From Paenibacillus sp. (GTDB lineage: Bacteria > Bacillota > Bacilli > Paenibacillales > NBRC-103111), in NCBI GenBank assembly GCA_029239545.1, contig JARBUQ010000059.1:1-15622 (forward strand): a stretch of DNA of 15,622 bases. The letters run 5' to 3'. Under the pieces are notes generated by a model. The model saw only the letters and a list, made by a program, of their open reading frames with translations, was not told the origin of the DNA and searched no databases. This document shows, piece by piece, positions 6,202 through 13,268 of this stretch. Position numbers and translations under genes: made by a program. Numbering within the stretch: position 1 is the stretch's first letter; each line of letters starts with the position of its first letter.

Positions 6202-7419
6202 CTATAATCGAATGAGTCCCTCGCGTGTAATCGTAAGCTGTTCGAACCCGGTTTCTGTAATTAAGTAGCTATTCTCTATGCCGACTACACCGCGTCCGGG
6301 AAAGGTGAATTTCGGTTCGATCGCGATGACCATACCTGGCTCGAGCGGATACTGGAAGCCACGCGCGAGAACGGGCAGCTCATCGATCTCAAGCCCAATG
6401 CCGTGACCGAGGAACTTCACTTGGTCACGGCCAAAGCCCATGAAGTGGTCGCTTAAGCCCGCTTCTGCAGCTTGCTCCAGCGAAGAAGCGTACAGCTCTT
6501 CGCAGATAGTGCCTGGCCGCAGCTGGGCTTCTGTGCTACGGATAATGGCTTCGCTGACCTCATAAGCGCGCTTGAGGTCAGCCGGCAGTTCGCCGATCAC
6601 GACGGTGCGCGTCTGATCGATCACGTAACCATCGATGCAGCAGCCGATATCGATGAGGATTGGTTCGTCGCGGCCGATGGGACGTCGGCTCGCGCTCTGC
6701 GGGCTGGCTGGGCCGAGCCCGCCTCCGCCTGCTGGGCCGTCGAAGTAGGTCGGCCGCGCAGCAGCATCTCCAGCACCGATCATACCGGTGATGATCTCTT
6801 GGTTGTAGCCGCGCACGCGCATAAGCCCCATATGACCGCTCAGCCGAATGGCCGTCTCGACGGCCGACATCAGCTCGAGCTCGGTCATGCCCGGCGTCAG
6901 GCGCGACAGCGCGCGCTCGAAGGCTGCGTCGATGACTCGCGCAGCAGCACGGATCGCCTCGACCTCGCGAGGCGACTTGATCATGCGGGTCTCGCGGATG
7001 ATGAGCGAGCCGTCAACCCACTTGACTGACGGCAATGCCGATGTCAGCCGCTGGAACTGCGCAACCGGCAGCACGTCGTACTCCGCCGCAAGCACGACCG
7101 GCTCGTCCGGACCGCGGTTTGCCGCGCTGCCGAACAAGTGCGGGCAGCTCGCCGCGAGGCCTACCGCGAATGACCGCAGCGAGCCAAGCTCGCGCACGGT
7201 TACATCCGCTTCCTGCTCGGCTCGGAGCAAGCTGCGGCGGACGAAATATACCGCTTCGCCCACCGCTGGCACGAACAAATAACCGGTCTGCATTGAACCG
7301 GTCAAATAATACAAATCGACATTCTGAGTAACAATCATTCCGTCGATTCCATGCTGAACCATTTTATGCTGAAGCCGCTGACGGCGCTGTGATCCTTCAT
7401 TCACGTTGACTGTATCCAT
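6202..7419 (-). CDS. M24 family Xaa-Pro peptidase (aminopeptidase P-like)
   Basis: A 405-residue 'pita-bread' metallopeptidase: a creatinase-type N-terminal domain (to about 145), then the catalytic domain. All five metal ligands of the fold are seen: D257 (LIDIG), D268 (VIDQTRT), H339 (GHGIGLE), E368 (IAIEPK) and E382 (GIENSY). The segment 'YFDGPAGGGGLGPASPQ' (225-241) replaces the plain loop of shorter aminopeptidases P and is typical of one Firmicutes subgroup. The ATG at 7419 follows AAGGAG by 10 nt. It should release N-terminal residues before proline from peptides in the cytoplasm. The middle of the gene (about 6540-7240) is distinctly more GC-rich than its two ends and its neighbours. 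Confidence 0.9.
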   Translation of the reverse strand: MDTVNVNEGSQRRQRLQHKMVQHGIDGMIVTQNVDLYYLTGSMQTGYLFVPAVGEAVYFVRRSLLRAEQEADVTVRELGSLRSFAVGLAASCPHLFGSAANRGPDEPVVLAAEYDVLPVAQFQRLTSALPSVKWVDGSLIIRETRMIKSPREVEAIRAAARVIDAAFERALSRLTPGMTELELMSAVETAIRLSGHMGLMRVRGYNQEIITGMIGAGDAAARPTYFDGPAGGGGLGPASPQSASRRPIGRDEPILIDIGCCIDGYVIDQTRTVVIGELPADLKRAYEVSEAIIRSTEAQLRPGTICEELYASSLEQAAEAGLSDHFMGFGRDQVKFLGHGIGLEIDELPVLARGFQYPLEPGMVIAIEPKFTFPGRGVVGIENSYLITETGFEQLTITREGLIRL

Positions 7420-7461
7420 GGTTTGCTAACTCCTTCGTAGGGCAGGCCCATCATTTAATTC

Positions 7462-7481
7462 CTTCCATTATACACTGGAAG
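7462..7481 (-). promoter_or_regulatory. -10 box inside an inverted repeat, M24 gene promoter
   Basis: TATAAT (minus strand, 7467-7472) lies about 48 nt before the peptidase ATG. It is framed by the perfect inverted repeat CTTCCA (7462-7467) / TGGAAG (7476-7481), a layout that would suit a repressor site. No good -35 is seen at 16-18 nt. Confidence 0.45.
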
Positions 7482-7586
7482 CGCCCTGAGCAGGAAACCA
7501 TCTGTGCTGAAGCGAATGACTAGATAAGTTGAACGAACGAAAGTAAGTAATGCGATCCAAACTATCCCAAAAGGACGTGAACAAAG

Positions 7587-8426
7587 ATGGAATCCAACCC
7601 AAATAAAAGCACCGTATTAACGCCGGAAGGCGGCTTCACTACAGGTATTGAAGGGCCTGCTTGCGACCGTGAGGGTAACGTCTACGCTGTAAACTATGAA
7701 CGGCAGAGCACAATCGGCCGCGTTTCGCCAGATGGGGAGAGCAGTCTCTTCGTGCAGTTACCCGCTGGCAGCACAGGCAACGGAATCCGGTTCAATCGTG
7801 CTGGGAACATGTTCATCGCCGATTACACAGGACATAACATATTAAAAGTAGATATGGACACCAAGGATATCACTGTATTCGCACACGAGCCTGCAATGAA
7901 TCAACCAAATGACATCGCCATAGCTGACGACGATACCTTATTCGCGAGTGATCCTGATTGGAACGAGGCAACCGGACAAATGTGGCGCATTGACACAGAT
8001 GGCCGGTCAACATTGCTAGAAGGAGGTATGGGGACGACGAACGGAATTGAAGTGAGCCCCGACAACCGAACCTTGTATGTAAACGAAACGATTCAGCTCA
8101 AAGTATGGGCCTATGATCTTTCACCAGAAAAAACGATTAGCAACAAACGCCTATTAATCGCTTTTGATGACTATGGCATGGATGGAATGCGCTGCGATGC
8201 GGATGGCAATCTCTACATAACAAGATACGGCAAAGGAACGATCGCCAAAGTATCACCGTCTGGCGAGCTGCTGTCCGAGATTGAACTGCAAGGCAAAAGC
8301 TGCAGCAACATCACCTTCGGCGGTCCCGACGGTTGTACGGCGTATGTAACCCTTCAGGACAACGGGAACATTGAGACTTTCCGAGTCGATCGTCCCGGCC
8401 GTGAGTGGAGCATGCTGCATGAGTAA
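7587..8426 (+). CDS. SMP-30/gluconolactonase-like beta-propeller protein
   Basis: A 279-residue protein of the SMP-30/gluconolactonase/LRE-like family, a six-bladed beta-propeller. The residues that hold the catalytic divalent metal in the family are present: E22 (GIEGP), N108 (QPNDIA), N152 (TNGIE) and D199 (DGMRCDADGNLY). The repeats 'DREGNVYAVNY', 'NRAGNMFIADY' and 'DADGNLYITRY' mark blades. Lactone hydrolysis of a sugar acid is the family activity; the actual substrate is unknown. There is no signal peptide, so it is cytoplasmic. The ATG follows AAGGA at a somewhat long distance. It is transcribed away from the M24 gene and converges with the Tad-like operon, with only 47 bp between stops and no clear terminator. 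Confidence 0.88.
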   Translation: MESNPNKSTVLTPEGGFTTGIEGPACDREGNVYAVNYERQSTIGRVSPDGESSLFVQLPAGSTGNGIRFNRAGNMFIADYTGHNILKVDMDTKDITVFAHEPAMNQPNDIAIADDDTLFASDPDWNEATGQMWRIDTDGRSTLLEGGMGTTNGIEVSPDNRTLYVNETIQLKVWAYDLSPEKTISNKRLLIAFDDYGMDGMRCDADGNLYITRYGKGTIAKVSPSGELLSEIELQGKSCSNITFGGPDGCTAYVTLQDNGNIETFRVDRPGREWSMLHE

Positions 8427-8473
8427 AATTAATGGATAGCCACTGTCCTCTCCATTCTGCTAGGGAAATCTAA

Positions 8474-8956
8474 TTAATAAACCAATTCAGCAGCACCCTT
8501 AACCTCCCAAACGATCGGGCTTATGACCGAAAATACGCGCGGATAAGTGATGCGGACAATAAGCACGACTCCGGGACGTTTAAAGGTAATGGAGTAGTTG
8601 TACAGCATATTCGTGTACGTATAGGGGAATGTCCGATTCTCGTTAAAGACTTCAAATACGGCGATCTCTACTTGTGACCTCCAAAAGCTGGACGGAAGCG
8701 GCATGTTGTTTGCATCCAGCTTGAGATTCGCACGCAAGTAATCCAATGCCGTTGCTTGTGAAACGAGGGGGTCAATAGATACGATTCCCTCTGCCAGCTT
8801 TTGCATATCGACCTGCTGGGCGGCTGCATGTGCGGCGCGATTCACTGCGCGCTTGCCTTCGAACAACGCCTGCATGGCCAATTGTTCATCTGTCTGCATC
8901 GCATTCATAAGCAGCAGGAACGAGAACATAAGGATAAACAATAGTAATTTATACAT
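8474..8956 (-). CDS. Tad-operon membrane-anchored protein, TadE/G-like position
   Basis: A 160-residue protein with one N-terminal TM segment (about residues 2-18) after only one or two residues, then an extracytoplasmic domain. Its first part ('EGKRAVNRAAHAAAQQVD') is an Ala-rich amphipathic helix, and the rest is beta-rich and ends in 'VKGAAELVY'. This helix-then-beta form resembles TadE/TadG-type minor pilins, but the typical TadE N-terminal E is absent. It is the last gene of the operon, 50 nt after its neighbour, with GAGGGTGAG before the ATG. The family is not recognised with confidence; a role as a minor pilus component is inferred from position. Confidence 0.7.
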   Translation of the reverse strand: MYKLLLFILMFSFLLLMNAMQTDEQLAMQALFEGKRAVNRAAHAAAQQVDMQKLAEGIVSIDPLVSQATALDYLRANLKLDANNMPLPSSFWRSQVEIAVFEVFNENRTFPYTYTNMLYNYSITFKRPGVVLIVRITYPRVFSVISPIVWEVKGAAELVY

Positions 8957-9006
8957 CTCACCCTCTTCAGCCCAAATCTACTTTTCTACTTCTCCTGCCT
9001 GTCTGC

Positions 9007-9432
9007 TCACGGAACATACTCACTCATTCGCACCCCCTCTGCGTACATACGTGAGCCAGCAGGAGGGGGCGTAATTCCAATCAGCCTATCTATTTCAAAC
9101 AATCTTTCAAATGGATAACTGATTTGCAGCTTCAACCCTGCTCCTCTCAGTACTGGTGCGCTTGGACTCGTGCCATCTACGCCATTTGTTGTTAGAACCT
9201 CATATTGGATCAACGATCGATTGAACCCTCTCTCCTCCATCCTGATCCTGGACGCTTCAATTGCGGCGCTGTCAATGTAGCCATGGCTCCCATTCGCCCC
9301 GATCTCGAGCATCAGATCCACCTCTTTTTGCAGTACAGCTTGGCGGATGATCAAGACGTGTTTGTACGTCGGAGAGAACATGAACCAACACAGCAGCCCT
9401 GCAAACAGTACAAATACTAATAATTGCTTCAA
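9007..9432 (-). CDS. Tad-operon protein with N-terminal TM, TTG start
   Basis: A 141-residue protein: a short MKQ start, one TM segment (about residues 4-20), then a helical 'QAVLQKEVDLMLEIGANGS' followed by a beta-rich outer domain. The start codon is TTG at 9432; AGGAGG lies exactly 6 nt before it, which settles the start. The N-terminus (MKQLLVFVLF) is strikingly like that of the 48-residue protein upstream (MKQLLVAALF). 'LMLEIGANGSHGYIDSAAIEASRIRMEERGF' reads like the outer helix and linker of a minor pilin. The family is not recognised; a role in the pilus-like assembly is inferred from the operon. Confidence 0.72.
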   Translation of the reverse strand: MKQLLVFVLFAGLLCWFMFSPTYKHVLIIRQAVLQKEVDLMLEIGANGSHGYIDSAAIEASRIRMEERGFNRSLIQYEVLTTNGVDGTSPSAPVLRGAGLKLQISYPFERLFEIDRLIGITPPPAGSRMYAEGVRMSEYVP

Positions 9433-9474
9433 TATAGTCCTCCTGCCGCTATTGCTTCAACTCCTGCTGCCGCT
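9423..9474 (-). repeat. Tandem duplication of a translation start region
   Basis: Two adjacent copies on the minus strand, 9451-9474 (24 bp) and 9423-9450 (28 bp). Both begin with AGCGGCAG, contain a purine-rich AGGAG site and end with TTGAAGCAAT. The second copy supplies the TTG start of the 141-residue gene; the first reads TTG-AAG-CAA-TAG and stops at once. They differ by a 4-nt insertion and small changes. Confidence 0.65.
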
Positions 9475-9627
9475 CTCCTCCGTCCGGCTCAGGCTCACCT
9501 CCTTCTCCTCTTCCGTCTGCCCTCCCATCCGAGCTTCCTACACACACAGTTTCTTAGCCATACATCCAATCACTCCCACAGACATTCGCTCAACCACTCT
9601 TGCAGACAGACTCCATTCCCCTCTAAT

Positions 9628-9774
9628 CTATGGATCAATCGATTGAATCGATTCGCTTATTCGTTCGCCACTGCCTGTTAATTCCGCTTTTGTCCCCTCG
9701 CTCCCTCCGATCGTGCCGCTGTAGATCGTAATGATAACGACAATGAATAAAGCCGCAACCAATAGCTGTTTCAT
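9628..9774 (-). CDS. Tiny single-TM protein, pilin candidate 2
   Basis: A 48-residue reading frame below usual size cut-offs. It begins MKQLLVAALFIVVIITIYSG and ends with a polar, Glu/Ser-rich tail of about 30 residues. The TM segment covers residues 4-18, so nearly the whole polar part should be outside. It follows the TadB/TadC pair where the major pilin is usually found. It lacks the Flp processing site (G followed by xxxxEY). The Shine-Dalgarno AGGAAG is present but about 13 nt from the ATG, which lowers confidence. It resembles the 49-residue protein upstream in size, charge of residue 2 and layout. Confidence 0.6.
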   Translation of the reverse strand: MKQLLVAALFIVVIITIYSGTIGGSEGTKAELTGSGERISESIQSIDP

Positions 9775-9800
9775 TTGGCCAGCACCACTTCCTGATTTTC

Positions 9801-9877
9801 GAATTAAAAGCTGTGATGTTTGTTTTTCGAATTAACACTGTCATGTCCAATTATGGAATTAAAGCTGTTATGTCTGT
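9801..9877. repeat. Three degenerate 27-28 bp tandem repeats
   Basis: Units begin at 9801, 9829 and 9856 (plus strand), each starting GAATTAA and continuing with a CTGT-ATGT pattern. On the minus strand the first unit forms the end of the 49-residue gene (TDITALIP) and its stop. The next two lie beyond the stop in the same frame and would read LDMTVLIRK and TNITAFNSK. They fill most of the gap between the two tiny genes. Confidence 0.55.
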
Positions 9878-10000
9878 ATTTGCCGTCGTTCCATGTGTTT
9901 GAATGTTTCTGCGCATTCCGGTATTGTTGTCGTTAATAATACTGGTGAACAATAATGCAACAACAATCAACATCATTACAGTGATCAGTATGTTTCTCAT
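9851..10000 (-). CDS. Tiny single-TM protein, pilin candidate 1
   Basis: A 49-residue reading frame: MRNILITVMMLIVVALLFTS as N-terminus and TM segment, then a short polar tail rich in Asn and Thr. A purine-rich ribosome site (GGAAGGATGAAGG) lies just before the ATG. The gene begins 33 nt after the tadC-like stop, so it is clearly in the operon. Only three residues precede the hydrophobic stretch, so there is no classical prepilin leader and no Flp G/xxxxEY motif. Possible roles are major subunit of a thin fibre, a small accessory of the TadBC platform, or a membrane peptide; sequence does not decide. Confidence 0.65.
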   Translation of the reverse strand: MRNILITVMMLIVVALLFTSIINDNNTGMRRNIQTHGTTANTDITALIP

Positions 10001-10033
10001 TTTACCTTCATCCTTCCCTTTCTTGTGTGCAGG

Positions 10034-10939
10034 TTACTGCAAGGTCTGAAACAGCTTCTGACCCTCCATCACCCATGGATAAATAAAGATGCGGAATGTA
10101 TTCAAAATCGGCAAGCCTGCTATAACGAACAGCACATATGAGGTGGTCTCCTTGCGGCTGTCCTTGGCTAATTCCAGCTTTTCCTTATAATCCTGGACGC
10201 GCTGGCGGAGAAAAGCATAATAATTGTCATTGTCATAGAGTCGTATTGAATTGATCGTCTCTGCGAAGCTGTAAGCCTCATCCGTGCTCAGTCTTTGCTT
10301 GAAATGTCTGATTGCTTGGTCAGCACCTGAGTACCACTCGTTCAAGAGCAATTGCAGCTCGCCGCGGATGACGCGGGTGAAGGGGATGCAGCGCGACAGC
10401 TTGTTATGCAGACTTTGCCTGGAGCCGTTGTAATATAGAAGCTGGTTGCTCAGGACGTATATTTCTTTCATAATTTGCTGTGCACGCTGCTTGCTGATCG
10501 CTTCCAGGATGATACGATCGGTTCCCAGTACCAGGATCATAATGCATCCCGCAAGCATCATATAAACAGGTTCAACAAAGCGGTCCAATAGCTGTAATCG
10601 GACAGCAGCAATTCCTATCGCCATAATGGCACCGGCAATTACGAGCAGCATTCGTCTGGCTATCTCATAACTGATCGGACTGACTTGGAATCCGCTTTTG
10701 GCAAGCAGCTGCTTTTTGTGCTCATAACCAAGAGAGTCTGGTTGAATGGCTAACACCTTTAACCACCATGAAGGGTAGCGCTGTTTCTTCATCCACTTAT
10801 TCCATGACAGAATAGGCCATCGCCCTCTTTTACGAGGCCAGGATAACAGCGCAAAATATACCCCGATAAAAACCAAAACAAATAAAATGCCGTAACTGAT
10901 CAAGCCGAACCATTCCAATTGTGCTGCAGCAACCACCAA
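10034..10939 (-). CDS. tadC: TadC-like type II secretion F-family membrane protein
   Basis: A 301-residue inner-membrane protein in the place of TadC, directly after the TadB-like gene. TM segments lie at about 10-33, 98-114, 123-140 and 266-289, with the cytoplasmic helical domain between the third and fourth ('QAIRHFKQRLSTDEAYSFAE') that is typical of T2SS-F/GspF folds. With TadB it should form the platform on which the ATPase acts. The start is TTG at 10939, with GGAGGG 11 nt upstream; no ATG fits. The neighbours are 25 nt away upstream and 33 nt downstream. The TadC rather than TadB label follows from gene order. Confidence 0.82.
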   Translation of the reverse strand: MVVAAAQLEWFGLISYGILFVLVFIGVYFALLSWPRKRGRWPILSWNKWMKKQRYPSWWLKVLAIQPDSLGYEHKKQLLAKSGFQVSPISYEIARRMLLVIAGAIMAIGIAAVRLQLLDRFVEPVYMMLAGCIMILVLGTDRIILEAISKQRAQQIMKEIYVLSNQLLYYNGSRQSLHNKLSRCIPFTRVIRGELQLLLNEWYSGADQAIRHFKQRLSTDEAYSFAETINSIRLYDNDNYYAFLRQRVQDYKEKLELAKDSRKETTSYVLFVIAGLPILNTFRIFIYPWVMEGQKLFQTLQ

Positions 10940-10964
10940 CTGATTGTTAACCCTCCTTTCGGCT

Positions 10965-11945
10965 CTACATTCGGCGTACAGATAAATATAAACCCATCAA
11001 AAACGAACCAAAGATGAACAAACCGCCATCCAGCACCATATTGCGCCCGTCGGGATCTTCCACATAATAATGCCAGGCATTCGAGAAATTCAGCTTGAAA
11101 TTAACGGCTAGAAAAACTAGCAGGAATAAGAACGATGAAAAATTGGCAAGACGAATTTCCAAGAGACGGTTGCGTTCGGCTTGATCGGATCTCTGAGCAC
11201 GACGCATATCTGTAATCAGCTCCTTCAGGTTATCTCCGATTTCATTCCCTTCCACAAGTCCGACCCTCATAATATTGGCAAAATAGTCCGCCCACAAATG
11301 GCCCAGCGTAACCGTTAATACACGCAAGCTGTCGTCCACACTACGGTTGGTGGTAAGGTTATGATTGAGCTGCTGGAACACAGCCTTCATCGGATACATC
11401 ATACGATTCTCTTCGAGTGTAATCTGTAGGGCTTTACGGATGTTCCGTTGTCCTGCTACGAGATAGTACTGATAGAACAGCTCCACCGCAGGCAAAAAAT
11501 CAAGTCGTGCTTTCATTTGCAAGCTGATTAGCTTCATCCGCAAAATGATATAAGGCAGCGAACCAGCCATGAGAGCAGCAGTAGCAGTACCTTTTATACT
11601 CCCGAGCAGCATTGCTCCCGTTATTCCTCCTCCCAATACGAGCATGGTCGTCATATAAATCAGTGCTCCTAGCGATAACTTGTATTGAAGCGATTCCAAT
11701 AAATCATTCAAATGCCGGTACAGCCGGTTGTACCTGCTCATGTATCGGGATACGCGACTCGAGATCGTCTGTTCATGAACATAAGCGAGTCTGCTGCGTG
11801 CAGCGGATCTACGGATTACTGCTCGAAGCAGCATACGAATCGCCACATAGACAAGCATGAACAGCAGAACTATGAAGCCAACCTGCAATCCAGTCACAAG
11901 AGACGTGCCTTCTGTTATTCCTCCGTTCAACAAGACTCTATACAT
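10965..11945 (-). CDS. tadB: TadB-like type II secretion F-family membrane protein
   Basis: A 326-residue protein of the T2SS-F/TadB family: one N-terminal TM segment (21-42), a basic linker, a TM pair (about 92-114 and 118-136), a cytoplasmic GspF-type domain (about 145-265, with 'RVGLVEGNEIGDNLKELI') and two C-terminal TM segments (about 270-286 and 306-322). It overlaps the end of the ATPase gene by 19 nt and has only a weak ribosome site, so coupled translation is likely. Its role is the membrane platform for the secretion ATPase in pilus assembly. Confidence 0.85.
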   Translation of the reverse strand: MYRVLLNGGITEGTSLVTGLQVGFIVLLFMLVYVAIRMLLRAVIRRSAARSRLAYVHEQTISSRVSRYMSRYNRLYRHLNDLLESLQYKLSLGALIYMTTMLVLGGGITGAMLLGSIKGTATAALMAGSLPYIILRMKLISLQMKARLDFLPAVELFYQYYLVAGQRNIRKALQITLEENRMMYPMKAVFQQLNHNLTTNRSVDDSLRVLTVTLGHLWADYFANIMRVGLVEGNEIGDNLKELITDMRRAQRSDQAERNRLLEIRLANFSSFLFLLVFLAVNFKLNFSNAWHYYVEDPDGRNMVLDGGLFIFGSFLMGLYLSVRRM

Positions 11946-12730
11946 CCTGCATGAATGAGCTGCTTGAAGCCTTCAGGGTGCATTCTAACAATTCTTGCTG
12001 CTGCCCGCTGTGACAGCTTATCCTTGAAAGTCCAAGCTCGATTCACATAGTCATAGCGCACTATATCTCGTACCTGAATAACACCATCCCGATACACATA
12101 CTCCCCAATTCGCAGCAGCTTGCGCTTGCCTTCAACCACTCCCATTTCCAGCCCGATCTGCGTGACGTACTCGGTAATTCTTTTTCTCAACCGCTCCGGG
12201 TCCATTCCTCTGCTGTCCAACATACACATATCCGTTATGGCGTCCGGAACATCCTCCAGTACGTTCGCGTGGACCGACGTTATACTGCCCTCATGACCTC
12301 TGGTGCAAGCTCTGACATAAATATTCGCATCATAGTCCCTTATTTCGGCGTGACAAATTCTTTTGGGTGATTGCCGCAGAGCAAGCTTGAAAGCTTGGCT
12401 GCCGGAATGAAGCTCATCCTCCTCATCGATCTCGTACTCAATAATGTTTTTGCTCGGAAAATCCCGCTTCAGCATAAGCTCATAACGCGATTCTATCGTA
12501 ATCAGCCGCTCATGATCGGGCATTTCAGAGACGAGCGCTTTGATCAGATTCGTTTTGCCGGAATTAGTTGGACCTGTGACGACCATATTGAAGCAGCTGC
12601 GCAACATAACCTCCAGAATCAGTTTCATCGGCTTATTCAACGTGGCGTAATCAGACTTGCAAAGGGTGCTTAAATTAAAATACTTCATCGTATAAAATCG
12701 CAGAGTAAGCGTGGGCTCAGCGTTCCACAT
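11927..12730 (-). CDS. cpaF: CpaF/TadA-like secretion ATPase, C-terminal ATPase core (split gene)
   Basis: A 267-residue reading frame that begins in the middle of a CpaF/TadA ATPase ('EPTLTLRFYT') and carries the complete RecA-like core. Walker A is GPTNSGKT (53-60), the Asp-box glutamate E80 lies in ITIES, the Walker B region is ICHAEIRD (125-132, E129) and the His-box is TSVHAN (151-156). It should drive pilus or secretion assembly by ATP hydrolysis at the inner face of the membrane. The N-terminal domain is encoded in a different frame by the ORF just upstream, whose stop (12717-12719) lies 8 nt after this ATG (12728-12730). AAGGG sits directly against the ATG, so initiation would need coupling. 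About 40-60 residues of the usual linker region appear to be absent. It could be a true two-subunit form, a broken gene or a sequence error. Confidence 0.8.
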   Translation of the reverse strand: MWNAEPTLTLRFYTMKYFNLSTLCKSDYATLNKPMKLILEVMLRSCFNMVVTGPTNSGKTNLIKALVSEMPDHERLITIESRYELMLKRDFPSKNIIEYEIDEEDELHSGSQAFKLALRQSPKRICHAEIRDYDANIYVRACTRGHEGSITSVHANVLEDVPDAITDMCMLDSRGMDPERLRKRITEYVTQIGLEMGVVEGKRKLLRIGEYVYRDGVIQVRDIVRYDYVNRAWTFKDKLSQRAAARIVRMHPEGFKQLIHAGCIESC

Positions 12731-13268
12731 CCCTTACGCTCTGAAACCTGAAGGCAGAGGGTGCAGCCTGTCCATTGCGAACCTCGTATATATCCCTTCC
12801 TACTACTTGTATTTCCTCAAGGCCCTCTCTGTTCTTCATAACCAGCTCCAGCATATTTAACCCGATCACCTCAGCAAACACAGCTTCAGCAAGTGATCCA
12901 AATGTACGGTTCGGAGGTTCGATATGGCTTAATCTTTTCTTGGCAAGCTGATCGCTAATAATAGCCAGGAATTGCCCACGCTCCTGTTCAAATCCGAGTA
13001 CGGCACGGTTTAAAGCTTCGCTGTACTGTTGCTTCTCTTCATCTGTCTTTCCTTTGGAAGCAACAAGGACATTCCGAATCTCTTCTACGCATCGATCGAA
13101 CTCATTCGGTATGGGTTCTATTGAACCCTTGGCCTGACTAGCCTCTGGTCTGTCGCTCTCCGCCACTAATACCCCTGATCCGTATCTTTCCTTGTTGCGA
13201 TGAGAATCAGCAGAATATACCGCTAGGGAGAACTTGGTCTCTTGTTCGGTCCAGCTTATGCTTCCCAC
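12717..13268 (-). CDS. CpaF/TadA-like ATPase, N-terminal domain (split gene)
   Basis: A frame of 183 residues from a GTG at 13268. The frame is open to ATGs at 13295 and 13316, but the GTG has the best ribosome site (GGGAAGG, 8 nt) and the smallest overlap with the cpaE-like gene. The C-terminal third ('SLAEAVFAEVIGLNMLELV', 'GLEEIQVVGRDIYEVRNG', 'FQSVRDVER') matches the start of the CpaF N-terminal domain, where 'D-x-x-x-E-I-x-V-x-G' and a short beta hairpin occur. The protein stops right after 'SVRDVER', where a normal CpaF would go on to a conserved Arg-containing segment and then the P-loop core. The core follows in another frame. The first ~80 residues are not recognised. Confidence 0.7.
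   Translation of the reverse strand: MGSISWTEQETKFSLAVYSADSHRNKERYGSGVLVAESDRPEASQAKGSIEPIPNEFDRCVEEIRNVLVASKGKTDEEKQQYSEALNRAVLGFEQERGQFLAIISDQLAKKRLSHIEPPNRTFGSLAEAVFAEVIGLNMLELVMKNREGLEEIQVVGRDIYEVRNGQAAPSAFRFQSVRDVER

Noticed and set aside
6472..7331. Long plus-strand open frames (up to 185 codons) opposite the M24 gene
   Set aside because: They arise from the GC-rich codons of the peptidase on the other strand, have no ribosome sites and no recognisable domain, and the M24 frame has all five metal ligands.
8427..8473. Bidirectional terminator between the SMP-30-like gene and the Tad-like operon
   Set aside because: Only a weak 6-bp GGATAG/CTGTCC stem is present and no T run follows.
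9424..9681. Plus-strand frames of 85-99 codons opposite the pilin region
   Set aside because: Low-complexity Ser/Leu/Pro-rich products from a pyrimidine-rich strand, opposite to the direction of the operon.
9635..9850. 71-codon minus-strand frame over the gap between the tiny genes
   Set aside because: It overlaps the 48-residue gene in another frame; its only notable part is the tandem repeat already listed. No ribosome site is seen.
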